The notes under the pieces: generated by a model | Told to the model about the DNA's origin: nothing | Databases searched by the model: none | The model's input: only the letters and a program-made list of their open reading frames with translations | Translations under genes and position numbers: made by a program | Part shown: in pieces, positions 55,101-63,422 of the stretch | Layout of the letters: every line of letters begins with the position of its first letter | Position numbering within the stretch: the stretch's first letter is position 1 | Origin: Martelella sp. AD-3 | Lineage (GTDB): Bacteria > Pseudomonadota > Alphaproteobacteria > Rhizobiales > Rhizobiaceae | NCBI RefSeq assembly: GCF_001578105.1 | Contig: NZ_CP014275.1 | Location: 1,178,001-1,242,000, forward strand | Direction of reading: 5' to 3' | DNA length: 64,000 nt

Positions 55101-55709
55101 AGCCTCTTGGCCTCCAGTGGACTGGACACTGATGGAGGAGGTCGATTGGTCGGGTGACTGCTGCAAAACGATGAATGAGTCGCCGTTGCCGTTGTGAAGT
55201 GCCTCGACGAGCGTTGAATTGGCCGCGCCAACAACTTCAGTGCCCGAAAGTGTGACGGACACATTGCCCTGGCCCGCCGAGGTGCTGACAAGTTTCCCGT
55301 TAACAAGTCCGTCATAAGCATAGACGAGGCTCTGACCTCCAGCGCTGATTGAAGAAACTGTTCCGTTGATGCGCTGGAATGAATTGAGATCGATTTCCGA
55401 GTCAGCGTTGCCGGATGTCTGGGTCGTGGAAACCGCGACCGTCCCGTTGACCACCATATTGTCGTTGTTCAGGATCAGCGTCAGACGCGTTCCGGCAGTG
55501 TAGGTAATGTCTCCATAAGAGGCGTTCTGGCAGATGACCAGATTGTTGGAAGGGGTGCCGCATGCTCCGCCGTCCGCCTTGGCGCTTCCGCCTGCAAGGC
55601 ATGCCGAAAACGCCGCGATCGATATGGTCGAGGCAGTCGCGATCAAACTCTGCCTGAAGAAATGTCCGGTTTGATGCCGTTCATTAGTTGCGATGGCCGA
55701 ATACCGCAT
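52182..55709 (-). CDS. Autotransporter (type Va) outer-membrane protein
   Basis: 1175 residues. Signal peptide at about 1-46 (long, ASTISIAAFSACLAGGSAKADG). The passenger (about 50-850) is rich in Gly, Ser, Thr, Asn and short strand repeats such as FTMNGGSFDGTIYG, the look of a beta-helix; no protease or lipase motif is seen. The linker ALLEMTRLPSLKTRSGGR and AVWGRTGGGF lead into the C-terminal beta-barrel (about 880-1175), which ends in GLKVRF with the terminal Phe needed for outer-membrane insertion. Function is probably adhesion or surface display, by inference. Passenger DNA is much less G+C-rich than the barrel DNA (for example 30 of 60 bases at 53821-53880 against 46 of 60 at 52861-52920). 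Confidence 0.9.
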   Translation of the reverse strand: MRYSAIATNERHQTGHFFRQSLIATASTISIAAFSACLAGGSAKADGGACGTPSNNLVICQNASYGDITYTAGTRLTLILNNDNMVVNGTVAVSTTQTSGNADSEIDLNSFQRINGTVSSISAGGQSLVYAYDGLVNGKLVSTSAGQGNVSVTLSGTEVVGAANSTLVEALHNGNGDSFIVLQQSPDQSTSSISVQSTGGQEAVAAHSKVTGFLSEAKITMNGGMVTAQGANSVGLFSEAGEGEAYVKVSAGSISSNGTAIRAITDKSGLNGHATIEIGETNVFVGRPDITGLIEAQSRNVDFFFNAGMLAHDGAAVVRLEAYGINVQTGPKTLIESSGVGTAGLEVIAQSATVSMDTPDFRANTLNAKSILLKAAGDGARFSLDSNAADIDALGVGASAIVLDANQKKNVTFEASFERGEYSVDASSKAVIEVIAADGTNATLNFEGASIEPVDSARTTTGNVVLISAPQSAQGASVTLNIATHTEFGWFDNTAIRNTVDSSGFQLNINVEDTGFVRGNAVLGGGASTFTMNGGSFDGTIYGDYDPAVHLSSPIVNTSNDHFVWSGGDITGSFRGQDGSDQVTLSLKSVPFNFETFTFDGGNQNSSVQKDVDVFTFQSTRVLNNFNAGKILNFEKLILDDSTVSITQGNLFLYGYGQPFNTSIYGDLILRNNSQLTFTRGNSTDIGANILIQDKDSVLIALGSGQISAGNDVSNSGTISLKNGIADTLFFVAGNYTGNGGFVSLDVDFSRTAADTIVLSHGISGNTTVQVAPLGAAASPQAIPIIVTYSNPPSSAFSLQNSQVTVGAYTYKLTVENQNFYLSPASGVSRLSSGELEALEGTAASVLADAGVNFQPYIPLYEAYQSALLEMTRLPSLKTRSGGRYEGGAALSSGPAPDAVWGRTGGGFAHFDPQSSTTGYDYDMSSFDMQAGLDGLFLDSAGGALVGGLTAHYRTGEAKVHSRYGDSKIHPDGYGIGGTLTWFGADGFYADAQGELTWYSSELKAENLPFAPEDSDAFSYALSLEAGQAFAIGDGIALTPQAQLSFAAVDIDSFTGAYSDHVSFSDGQSLLARAGLAVSKESAWQDVNGEARSANIYGLANLYYEFLGKTTATVTQALEFSSEPDDFTGEIGFGGSIDWQAGKLRYSAFAEVTASTGFDTGSYGYGGNIGLKVRF

Positions 55710-55789
55710 GGTCTTTCCCCTCTCATCCTGAAGAATGAAAAGAGGATGCTTGAAAGAATGCGGGCCGCAATCTTACGTGTATTGATAAT

Positions 55790-55806
55790 CAGAGATACAA
55801 TCTCTG
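55790..55806. promoter_or_regulatory. Operator-like inverted repeat upstream of the autotransporter
   Basis: Perfect 7-bp inverted repeat CAGAGAT-ACA-ATCTCTG in the A+T-rich stretch 80 bases upstream of the autotransporter start. On the minus strand a TTGTAT overlaps it, so a bound protein could block or help the promoter. The regulator is unknown. The rest of 55710-55930 shows no gene. Confidence 0.45.
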
Positions 55807-55930
55807 TTTCTGCGGAGCCGTGATGCATTTCGGCAACGGGGGCGCCATGAGGGGAAGCGTTTTCGTCATCAACAAGCGTCTGCGCCCAGTATGAACCAGT
55901 CTAGGAAGCTTGAGGGAAACGTCCCGGCGG

Positions 55931-57760
55931 CTACGACAAAACCCGAGTCTGCGCCAGCGGCTGCTGGACCAGCGGCGGGAAGTCGTCCGGGGTGATGGTC
56001 TCCTTTTCCAGGAGGATCTTCGCGCCTTCGTCGAGGTCCTTGCGGCGTTCTGAGAGAAGCTTCCTGGCGCGCTCATAGGCGGCGTCGATCAGCTTGCGCA
56101 CGGCAAGGTCCACCTCGCGGGCGGTGACGTCGGAATAGTCCTTCGGCTTGCCCATCCCCGGCGCGCCGTCCAGATACTGCATGCGCTGCTGTTCCAGCGC
56201 CGCCTGGCCGATCTCGGGGTCCATGCCGAAGCTCATCACATATTGACGGGCAATGTCGGTGACGCGCGCCAGGTCATCCGATGCCCCGGTGGAAATCTCG
56301 CCATAGACGATATCCTCCGCCGCGCGGCCCGCCAGAAGCACGACCATGCGATCGCGCAGCTCGCCGGCGGTGATCAGGAAGCGGTCCTCTGTCGGGCGCT
56401 GCATGGTGTAGCCGAGCGCGCCGATCGAGCGGGGGATGATCGAGATCTTGTGGACCGGATCGGTCTTGGGAAGCGCCGCGGCGGCCAGCGCATGGCCCAT
56501 CTCGTGGAAGGCGACGCGCTCGCGCTCGTCGGGGTTCAGCAGGCGTCCGCGTCGTTCGGAGCCAGCAACGATGCGCTCCACGGCCAGCGTGAAATCGTCC
56601 ATGGTCACGAACTCGCCGTCGCGCCTTGTCGCGAAGATCGCTGCCTCGTTGACCAGATTGGCGAGATCGGCGCCGGAAAAACCGGGAGTGAGGGCGGCGA
56701 CCTCGTCGGCATTCACCTCGTCCGCCAGCTTCACCTTTTTCATGTGGACGGAAAGGATAGCCGCCCGGCCTTCGCGGTCCGGGCGATCCATTACCACCTG
56801 GCGGTCGAAGCGGCCGGCGCGGGTCAGCGCCGGATCGAGCACTTCCGGCCGGTTGGTGGCGGCGAGGATGACGATGCCGGCGGAGGGGTCGAAGCCGTCA
56901 AGCTCGACCAGAAGCTGGTTCAGCGTCTGCTCCTTCTCGTCATTGCCGCCGCCGCCGAAGGAGTTGCGGGCCCGTCCGAGCGCGTCGAGCTCGTCGATGA
57001 AGATGATGCAGGGGGCCATTTCGCGCGCCTGCTTGAAGAGATCGCGCACGCGCGCCGCGCCTACGCCGACGAACATTTCGACGAATTCGGAACCGGAAAT
57101 GGAGAAGAAGGTGACATCGGCCTCGCCGGCGACCGCCTTGGCGATCAGCGTCTTGCCGGTGCCGGGCGGGCCGACCAGCAGAAGGCCCTTGGGAATGCGC
57201 GCGCCGAGACGACCGAACCTGTCGCGCTCGGTCAGGAAGGAGACGACCTCCTTCAGTTCGGTCTTCGCCTCATTGGCGCCGGCCACATCGTCAAAGGTGA
57301 CGCCGGTCTTGCGCTCGACATAGATCTTCGCCTTGGACTTGCCGACATTCATCATGCCGCCGAGGCCCATGCCCTGCTTTTCGGCGAATTTGCGGAAGAA
57401 CCATGCCCAGATGGCGAAGAACAGGACGATCGGCAGCACCCAGGAGAGGATCTTGGTCAAAAGCGTGTGGTCGGGAACGCCGGTGACATCGACCTTGTAC
57501 TTGTCGAAATCGACCGCGAGCTCCTGGGGAACGCGGTAGGTGACGAAATAGTCCTTGCCGTTGACGGCGTCCTTGAACTGGCCCTGGATGGTGTTGTCGG
57601 AGATGGAAACGGACTGGACCTGCCCCTTCTCGATATAGTTGATCATGTCGGAGTAGCTGATCTGGGCAACGTCGCGCGACGTAAACCACATCTGGAAACC
57701 GACGATGACCAGGAAGGCCACCAGAAAATAGCCGAAATTGAATGTATTCTTGCGTTCCAT
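55931..57760 (-). CDS. ftsH: ATP-dependent zinc metalloprotease FtsH (paralogue)
   Basis: 609-residue membrane AAA+ protease. Two membrane helices (about 10-26 and 105-122) bracket the periplasmic domain. Walker A GPPGTGKT (197-204), Walker [10 protein letters not shown], second region of homology [18 protein letters not shown], and the zinc site HEMGH (419-423). Housekeeping rhizobial FtsH is, from memory, longer (around 640) and has HEAGH; the Met and the lack of neighbours such as tilS make this a likely second copy. It is divergent from the TerB/J-domain gene. Confidence 0.92.
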   Translation of the reverse strand: MERKNTFNFGYFLVAFLVIVGFQMWFTSRDVAQISYSDMINYIEKGQVQSVSISDNTIQGQFKDAVNGKDYFVTYRVPQELAVDFDKYKVDVTGVPDHTLLTKILSWVLPIVLFFAIWAWFFRKFAEKQGMGLGGMMNVGKSKAKIYVERKTGVTFDDVAGANEAKTELKEVVSFLTERDRFGRLGARIPKGLLLVGPPGTGKTLIAKAVAGEADVTFFSISGSEFVEMFVGVGAARVRDLFKQAREMAPCIIFIDELDALGRARNSFGGGGNDEKEQTLNQLLVELDGFDPSAGIVILAATNRPEVLDPALTRAGRFDRQVVMDRPDREGRAAILSVHMKKVKLADEVNADEVAALTPGFSGADLANLVNEAAIFATRRDGEFVTMDDFTLAVERIVAGSERRGRLLNPDERERVAFHEMGHALAAAALPKTDPVHKISIIPRSIGALGYTMQRPTEDRFLITAGELRDRMVVLLAGRAAEDIVYGEISTGASDDLARVTDIARQYVMSFGMDPEIGQAALEQQRMQYLDGAPGMGKPKDYSDVTAREVDLAVRKLIDAAYERARKLLSERRKDLDEGAKILLEKETITPDDFPPLVQQPLAQTRVLS

Positions 57761-57797
57761 CGCTCGCCGTCCCCTGCTATTCGCGCTCCAGGCGTAG

Positions 57798-57826
57798 TCT
57801 ATAGCCCTGGCTGTGTCTTGCGGGCA
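57798..57826 (-). promoter_or_regulatory. Candidate ftsH promoter and neighbouring palindromes
   Basis: On the minus strand TTGCCC is followed 18 bases later by TATAGA (plus-strand 57798-57803). In the same 238-base divergent gap lie two perfect inverted repeats: CGCAAAAC-TTTCCC-GTTTTGCG (57829-57850) and GAACCG-CT-CGGTTC (57909-57922). They may be operators shared by ftsH and the TerB/J-domain gene. Confidence 0.35.
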
Positions 57827-57998
57827 ATCGCAAAACTTTCCCGTTTTGCGTTCAGGGCGGCTTCGCGGCGGACGGGACCATCTGCGGGTGTCGCAAAAAA
57901 GTGAAATTGAACCGCTCGGTTCGACTTGCGCGACACGCGTTTTTTGTCCAATCTGTCAGGACTTGAAAGGGCGGTTCGCCACCGCCGGGAGACCGTAA

Positions 57999-58709
57999 AT
58001 GTCATTCTGGGAAAAGCTGGTCAATTTCGTCAGCCAGTCCGCCGGCACTGTGCTGACCAGCGTGGTCGAGGCCGTGCGCACGCTTTTCGAGGGCGATCCC
58101 GAAACGCGCCGTCAGGTCGCGTTCTCCGTCTCCCTGATCGCGCTTTCCGCCAAGATGGCCAAGGCCGACGGTTTCGTCTCCATCGAGGAGGTCAACGCCT
58201 TCCACGAGATTTTCGAAATCCCGGAGGGCGAGCGGCAGAATGTCGCGCGGCTTTACAATCTCGCCCGTCAGGATATTGCCGGCTACGAGGCCTATGCGCG
58301 CAAGCTGAAGAACCTGTGCGCGGAAGGCGACGAGGGCTGCCCGCTGCTGGAGGAGATCATCGACGGGCTGTTTCACATCGCCAAGGCCGACGGCGCAGTG
58401 CATGAAAAGGAGCTCGCCTTCCTCGCCCGCGTTGCCGAAATCTTCGGTATCAGCGACGGGCGCTTCACCGCCATCTGCGCCCGCCACATGGATATGGGCG
58501 ATCGCGATCCCTATGGCATTCTCGGCGTTTCGCGCAGCGACGATTTCAAGACCATCCGCACGCGCTACCGGGCGCTGGTTGCCGAGAACCATCCCGACCG
58601 GCTGATCGCGCGCGGCGTGCCGAAGGAATTCCACGCCGCCGCCAATGACCGCATGGCGCGCATCAATGCCGCCTACGAGGAGATCGAGCGTGAGCGCAAG
58701 GCGGCCTGA
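57999..58709 (+). CDS. DjlA-like protein with TerB and J domains
   Basis: 236 residues. A TerB-like helical domain (about 40-155; AKADGFVSIEEVNAF and AKADGAVHEKELAFL are its two acidic repeats) is followed by a C-terminal J domain (about 170-235) with the HPD motif at 198-200, which stimulates Hsp70 ATPase. Unlike E. coli DjlA, no membrane helix is seen, so it is a cytosolic co-chaperone. Two bases after its stop the next gene begins. Confidence 0.9.
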   Translation: MSFWEKLVNFVSQSAGTVLTSVVEAVRTLFEGDPETRRQVAFSVSLIALSAKMAKADGFVSIEEVNAFHEIFEIPEGERQNVARLYNLARQDIAGYEAYARKLKNLCAEGDEGCPLLEEIIDGLFHIAKADGAVHEKELAFLARVAEIFGISDGRFTAICARHMDMGDRDPYGILGVSRSDDFKTIRTRYRALVAENHPDRLIARGVPKEFHAAANDRMARINAAYEEIERERKAA

Positions 58710-58710
58710 G

Positions 58711-59358
58711 ATGCCGCTTCGCGCGCTGCTTTGCTTTCTGGCCCTGGCGACGGCCGGCGGAGCATCCGCCGAGGATGGCCGGCTGGCGAAGGCGCGGGAC
58801 ATGATCCTGTCGCTTTATCCCGAAAGCTGCGATGCCGATCTGGCTGCCGATTTCGAGGGGCTGGAGAACGTCGCCCATGACGTCTCCTGGCAGGAAGAGG
58901 ACTGGGACGGGGCGCCGATCGAGCGGGAAGGGACGCTGTTCGAGATCAATTGCTATCTCGCCGCCTACAATATCGTCGTCGCCTATGTCTTCGCGCCCAA
59001 CGAGGATGTGATGGAGGCGATGCTGCCCGTCTCCTTCGCCGTGCCCGAATTCACGCTCGACTATGCCGATGACGACACCGACCAGACGAAGCTCGCCGCG
59101 CCGCCGACGGTGACCGGCTTTTCCGCCGAAACGCTGCTGGTCAATCCGACCTTCGATCCCGAGACCAACACGATCACCTCCTTTGCCAAGTGGCGGGGGC
59201 TGGGCGATGCCTATTCATCAGGTGAGTGGACGCTTGAAAGCGGTCGCTTCGTGCTGAAGCATTTTGTCATCGATCCGATCTACGAGGCGAACCTCGAAGA
59301 CCCGTCCGAGGAACTGATCGAAACGAATTTCGTTCTCTATGATGCGCAAGGGCACTGA
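58711..59358 (+). CDS. Secreted DUF1176-like protein
   Basis: 215 residues with a signal peptide (MPLRALLCFLALATAGGASA, about 1-20). The C-terminal part, LLVNPTFDPETNTITSFAKWRGLGDAYSSGEWTLESGRFVLKHF, has the look of DUF1176: a stretch of FDP..N.ITSFAK.RG.GD followed by W and a closing strand pair. It has two cysteines that could form a disulfide. Function is unknown. It starts one base after the TerB/J gene, so the two are co-transcribed; the start 58711 was chosen because it gives the signal peptide. Confidence 0.75.
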   Translation: MPLRALLCFLALATAGGASAEDGRLAKARDMILSLYPESCDADLAADFEGLENVAHDVSWQEEDWDGAPIEREGTLFEINCYLAAYNIVVAYVFAPNEDVMEAMLPVSFAVPEFTLDYADDDTDQTKLAAPPTVTGFSAETLLVNPTFDPETNTITSFAKWRGLGDAYSSGEWTLESGRFVLKHFVIDPIYEANLEDPSEELIETNFVLYDAQGH

Positions 59359-59545
59359 CCTTTCAACTTGATCGCGCGCAACAGGCCGAAGGTGGCCGTG
59401 TGCTACCCATGTCGGGCCTGGCGGCGGACCTCCGGCAGGCGAGGTTTCTCTTGCATCTTTGCCGGCCAGTGCTCAAGCTTCCGGGACCTTGAACGAACAC
59501 CGCCCGGTGCTGACGGGCCGGGGCGGAGCGCCAAAGAGGATGAGC

Positions 59546-60733
59546 ATGACGGCACATTTCAGAACGATTATCGTCGGCCGCGGTCTTATGGGGTCGGCCG
59601 CGGCGCGGCATCTGGCCGGAATGGAAGAGGGCGTTGCCGTGATCGGCCCGGACGAGCCCGCCGACAAGGCGAGCCATGACGGCGTGTTTGCGAGCCACTA
59701 CGATGAAGGCCGCATCACCCGCACCATCGACCGCGATCCGGTCTGGGCGCGGCTGGCCAACCGCTCGATCGCGCGCTACCGCGAGATCGAGCGCGACAGC
59801 GGCATCGAGGTCTTCAGTGAAGTCGGCGCGCTGATCGTCGGCCCCTCCCGTTCGCGCGGGAGATATGTCGAAACAATCATGGAGGCGGCGGAAGCCTGCG
59901 GCGCCGACGCTGAAATCGTCGATGCCAAGGGCCTTGTCGAGAGATTCCCCTATTTCGAGTTCGCGAAGAAGACCGAGGGTGTCCTCGAGGCCTCGGGGGC
60001 CGGGTTCATCTCGCCGCGCAGGCTGGTGGCCGCCCAGACGATCCTGGCCAGGAAAGCCGGCGCCACGGTGATCAAGGACACCGTCGCGACGGTGCGGGAA
60101 AACGGCGCAGGCGTGCGCGTCGAAACCGACGGCGGCGCCTTTTATACCGCCGACAGGGTGCTGGTCGCCGCCGGCGGCTTTACCATCAATCCGGACCTGC
60201 TGCCGGGCCGTCTCGACCTCACGGTCTTTGCCCGCACCGTTGCCTATTTCGAGGTGAGCGAAGAGGAGGCAGAGGCGTTGAAGGCCATGCCGAGCCTTAT
60301 CTACAAGCCGGAGTTCGATGTAGACGGGATCTATCTTCTGCCGCCGATCCGCTATCCGGACGGCCGCTTCTACATCAAGATCGGCGGCGACCCGGACGAT
60401 GTGCCGCTTGAGACAGAGGCGGATGTGCGGGCCTGGTTCAAATCCCGGGGTACCAATGCCACGCGCGAGCATCTGACGCGCATTCTCTGCGACCTGATGC
60501 CGGGCATCCGCGTGCTGCAGTCGACGACCGGCACCTGCGTTACCTCCTATTCGCCCTCGGGCTATCCGATGATCGGGTTTTCGCCGTCGGACAGGATCGC
60601 GGTGCTGACGGCGGGTTGCGGCGCGGGCGCGAAGAGTTCCGACGAGATCGGTCGGCTCGGCGCTGTGCTGATGGCTGGCGGCGCGCTTGCCGATGAAGGC
60701 TACGGCGTCGACTTCGCGCCCTCCTTTTCCTGA
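59546..60733 (+). CDS. FAD-dependent amine oxidase of the DAO family (monomeric sarcosine oxidase-like)
   Basis: 395 residues. The FAD-binding Rossmann motif is GRGLMGSA (11-18). The C terminus shows YSPSGYPMIG and GCGAGAKSSDEIG, close in form to monomeric sarcosine and N-methylamino-acid oxidases that oxidise secondary amines to imines, releasing hydrogen peroxide. The substrate is not determined. The start MTAHFRT was chosen because AAAGAGG lies 6 bases upstream; MSM two codons earlier sits too close to that site. The 187-base gap before it shows no gene. Confidence 0.85.
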   Translation: MTAHFRTIIVGRGLMGSAAARHLAGMEEGVAVIGPDEPADKASHDGVFASHYDEGRITRTIDRDPVWARLANRSIARYREIERDSGIEVFSEVGALIVGPSRSRGRYVETIMEAAEACGADAEIVDAKGLVERFPYFEFAKKTEGVLEASGAGFISPRRLVAAQTILARKAGATVIKDTVATVRENGAGVRVETDGGAFYTADRVLVAAGGFTINPDLLPGRLDLTVFARTVAYFEVSEEEAEALKAMPSLIYKPEFDVDGIYLLPPIRYPDGRFYIKIGGDPDDVPLETEADVRAWFKSRGTNATREHLTRILCDLMPGIRVLQSTTGTCVTSYSPSGYPMIGFSPSDRIAVLTAGCGAGAKSSDEIGRLGAVLMAGGALADEGYGVDFAPSFS

Positions 60734-60789
60734 CTGACCGCCACGGCGGCAAAACGGCTTTCCTTTGTGCGCAAAACCCATTAGGACGT

Positions 60790-61192
60790 CCGCACCAGTT
60801 GGCCGGGCGGCCGCGCTGTGCCAATGCCGAAAGGCGGCACGGTGAGGAAAGTCCGGGCTCCACGGAAACACGGTGCCGGAGAAAGTCCGGCGGGGGCGAC
60901 CCCAGAGACAGTGCCACAGAAAGCAAACCGCCCTGCCTTGTCGCAGGGTAAGGGTGAAAGGGTGGGGTAAGAGCCCACCGCGCCGGCGGCAACGCATGGC
61001 GGCACGGTAAACCTCACCGGGAGCAAAACCGAATAGGGATGACGCGGCGCTTGACGCCAGCCTGTTTCCAGGCCGGTCATCCGGGTGGGTTGCGAGAGGC
61101 AGCGCGCAAGCGCTGTCCCAGATGAATGGCCGCCACGTTCTGCGGGAAACCGCAAGAGCCATACAGAACCCGGCTTACAGGCCAACTGGTCT
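60790..61192 (+). ncRNA. rnpB: RNase P RNA (class A)
   Basis: Catalytic RNA of ribonuclease P, which trims tRNA 5' ends. The universally conserved core is visible: GAGGAAAGTCCGGGCTCC near 60842, and AGAGCCATACAGAACCCGGCTTAC near 61155, which form P4. The ends pair as P1: ACCAGTTGGCC (60794-60804) with GGCCAACTGGT (61180-61190). A short T-rich stretch follows. The exact ends are approximate. It is on the plus strand, upstream of the division cluster. Confidence 0.95.
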
Positions 61193-61561
61193 TTCTTCTC
61201 CTCTTTGGTCCGTTTTGGGCAGGCGCGCCACGCGTCTGTCGCAAGCTCCGCGTCTTATCAAATAACTCTAATATTTTCAGTCGGTTGCGACGGAAAGCTT
61301 TCATTAACAGGCGGCTGATAGATTGGCGGTTTGAAGCGGTTTTCCGGCACGGCTAATAGCAGGTTGTCCCATTGACGCCCAATTCTGCCCATGTTATCCC
61401 ATTAACCAAGAGTTCGCCGTCTGCGGCATTTGGGCGGCAAATCAGTTCTAAGTCTTTGTATTTCATGCTGAATTCGCCCTTTGGGCGAAACGGGTTTCTT
61501 GTGTCTTTTTTGGAGTGGGCTGTCGAACGGAGGCCGCCAGGGTCTTCGGTGGTTTTGCGTC
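61193..61561 (+). other. 369-base leader region upstream of mraZ
   Basis: No gene. It holds the MraZ boxes and promoter (61367-61401) and then a perfect inverted repeat TTCGCCC-TTT-GGGCGAA (61474-61490) in the mraZ leader. About 155 bases of untranslated RNA would precede the mraZ start. Confidence 0.6.
61367..61401 (+). promoter_or_regulatory. Four MraZ boxes over the mraZ promoter
   Basis: NCCCA occurs four times at 61367-61371, 61377-61381, 61387-61391 and 61397-61401, exactly 10 bases apart. On the minus strand this is TGGGN-N5 repeated four times, the box that MraZ binds in E. coli (three repeats there). A TTGACG -35 (61372-61377) and a TTATCC -10 (61394-61399, spacing 16) are interleaved, so MraZ binding should block the promoter and autoregulate the cluster. 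Confidence 0.75.
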
Positions 61562-61999
61562 ATGAACCGGTTTCTTTCCAATGCGACCAAGAAGATCGAT
61601 GCGAAGGGGAGGGTCTCGGTGCCTGCGGTCTTCCGCACGGTGCTCGCGGAACGAAAGATTGCGGAGCTCTACTGCTTCCAGGATTTCATCTTCCCCGCCA
61701 TCTCCATCGGCGGTCCCGATCTTCTCGACCGTTTCGAACGGCAGATCGATCAGGAGGACCCGTTCTCGGCAGAAGCAAACAGCATGTCGCTGCTGATCCA
61801 TGGCGGCGGCGTCTTTGCCAAACTCGATGCCGAGGGGCGGCTGATGATCACGGATTTCATTCGCGACTTCACCGGCATCGACAGGGAGGTCACTTTCGTG
61901 GGTCGTGCGGACCACTTCCAGCTTTGGGAGCCGCAGGCCTTTCAGGAGGCGCAGGCCGAGGCGCGCAGGGCGCGTTCGAGGCCGCGTGCCGGCGGGTAA
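61562..61999 (+). CDS. mraZ: Transcriptional regulator MraZ
   Basis: 145 residues with two SpoVT-AbrB-type domains ([19 protein letters not shown] near 7-25; [18 protein letters not shown] near 90-107). It forms rings and represses the division/cell-wall cluster. The start [11 protein letters not shown] at 61562 gives the normal N terminus; an upstream in-frame ATG (61481) would add 27 unmatched residues. Binding sites upstream were found. Confidence 0.95.
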   Translation: MNRFLSNATKKIDAKGRVSVPAVFRTVLAERKIAELYCFQDFIFPAISIGGPDLLDRFERQIDQEDPFSAEANSMSLLIHGGGVFAKLDAEGRLMITDFIRDFTGIDREVTFVGRADHFQLWEPQAFQEAQAEARRARSRPRAGG

Positions 62000-62016
62000 A
62001 CGGACGAGGATGCGGA

Positions 62017-63045
62017 ATGTCGGGGACACTTGGCAGCGCGGATGCCAATGGCGGACCGGTTCGCCACATTCCGGTCATGCTTGCCGAGGTGCTGGGTGCG
62101 CTTGCACCGGCACCCGGCAAGGTCATTCTCGACGGCACGTTCGGCGCCGGCGGCTATTCCAGGGCGCTGCTTGATGCCGGCGCAACGGTTATCGGTCTCG
62201 ATCGCGACCCGACAGCCATTGCCGCGGCGAAAGACATGCTGGCGGCCTATGGCGACCGCCTGACCCTCCATCACACCCAGTTCTCGGCTCTCGATCGGTT
62301 CGCGCCCGAAGGCGGGCTCGACGGCGTCGTACTCGACATCGGCGTTTCCTCCATGCAGATCGACGAGGCCGAGCGCGGCTTCTCCTTCCAGAAGAACGGG
62401 CCGCTCGACATGCGCATGTCGGGCGAGGGGGTATCGGCCGCCGATGTCGTCAACCGCGCCAAGGTCTCCGACCTCACCCGCATCTTCGGCATTCTCGGCG
62501 AGGAGAAGAATGCGGGCCGCATTGCCCGCGCCATCGACAAGCGCCGACAGGACGAGCCGTTCGTCACCACGCGCGACCTTGCCGGGCTGATCGAGATCGT
62601 GACGCCCCGCCGCGCCAAGGACAAGATCCATCCGGCGACCCGCGTGTTCCAGGCGCTGCGCGTCTATGTCAATGACGAACTCGGCGAGCTGGCCGGCGCG
62701 CTTCTGGCGGCCGAGCGCGCGCTGAAGCCCGGCGGTGTGCTTGCCGTCGTCACCTTCCACTCGCTGGAAGACCGGATCGTCAAGCAGTTTGTCAGTGCCC
62801 GTCTCGGCAAGGCCGGCGGCTCGCGCCATCTGCCGGCGGTCGAACCGGAGCCGGCGCTGTTTTCGCAACATGGCAAGGCCATGGTTTCGGCCAGCGACGC
62901 CGAGGCCGCCGACAATCCCCGTGCGCGATCGGCCAAGCTCAGGGCCGCGATCCGCACGGATGCTTCCGCGCCGCAAACCGGGCTCGACGCCTTCGGCCTG
63001 CCGGCCCTTGCCGATCTTCACCGCCTTGGAGGCTTCGAGAACTGA
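62017..63045 (+). CDS. rsmH: 16S rRNA m4C1402 methyltransferase
   Basis: 342 residues; methylates N4 of C1402 in 16S rRNA. The SAM site is [35 protein letters not shown] and [12 protein letters not shown] are further family signatures. The start [12 protein letters not shown] at 62017 follows GAGGA and gives the normal length. It begins 17 bases after mraZ and its stop overlaps the ftsL start by one base. Confidence 0.96.
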   Translation: MSGTLGSADANGGPVRHIPVMLAEVLGALAPAPGKVILDGTFGAGGYSRALLDAGATVIGLDRDPTAIAAAKDMLAAYGDRLTLHHTQFSALDRFAPEGGLDGVVLDIGVSSMQIDEAERGFSFQKNGPLDMRMSGEGVSAADVVNRAKVSDLTRIFGILGEEKNAGRIARAIDKRRQDEPFVTTRDLAGLIEIVTPRRAKDKIHPATRVFQALRVYVNDELGELAGALLAAERALKPGGVLAVVTFHSLEDRIVKQFVSARLGKAGGSRHLPAVEPEPALFSQHGKAMVSASDAEAADNPRARSAKLRAAIRTDASAPQTGLDAFGLPALADLHRLGGFEN

Positions 63046-63422
63046 TGCTGCGTCCGCTCGATCTCATTCTCATTCTGGTGATGGTGGCGACCGCGACCGT
63101 CACCTACACGATCAAATACAGCGCCGAGGCGACGCTCGACGAGGTGCGCAGCCTCGAGGACCAGATCGCGCTCGAGGAAAACAATATCGACCTGCTGAAG
63201 GCCGACGAGGCGCTTCTGACCCAGCCCGCCCGCATGGCGCGGCTTTCCGAGTTCTTCGCCGCAGAGCTTGGCCTTCAGCCGGCCGAACCCGAACAGATCG
63301 CGACGCTCGACCAGCTTCCGCCGATTGCGCCGGAGCCGCAGCCGGAAGACCTTCCGCCGCTGATGGCCGGGGACGCGCCCGACGGCACGGATATCGTCAT
63401 AACCGGATCGGTGACACCATGA
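63045..63422 (+). CDS. ftsL: Cell division protein FtsL
   Basis: 125 residues: a short cytoplasmic end, one membrane helix (about 5-22, LDLILILVMVATATVTY) and a leucine-rich coiled coil (about 30-70), then a Pro-rich periplasmic tail (QLPPIAPEPQPEDLPPL). It forms the divisome scaffold with FtsB and FtsQ. The name rests on position and shape, since FtsL is poorly conserved. Start overlaps rsmH by one base; the stop overlaps ftsI. Confidence 0.88.
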   Translation: MLRPLDLILILVMVATATVTYTIKYSAEATLDEVRSLEDQIALEENNIDLLKADEALLTQPARMARLSEFFAAELGLQPAEPEQIATLDQLPPIAPEPQPEDLPPLMAGDAPDGTDIVITGSVTP

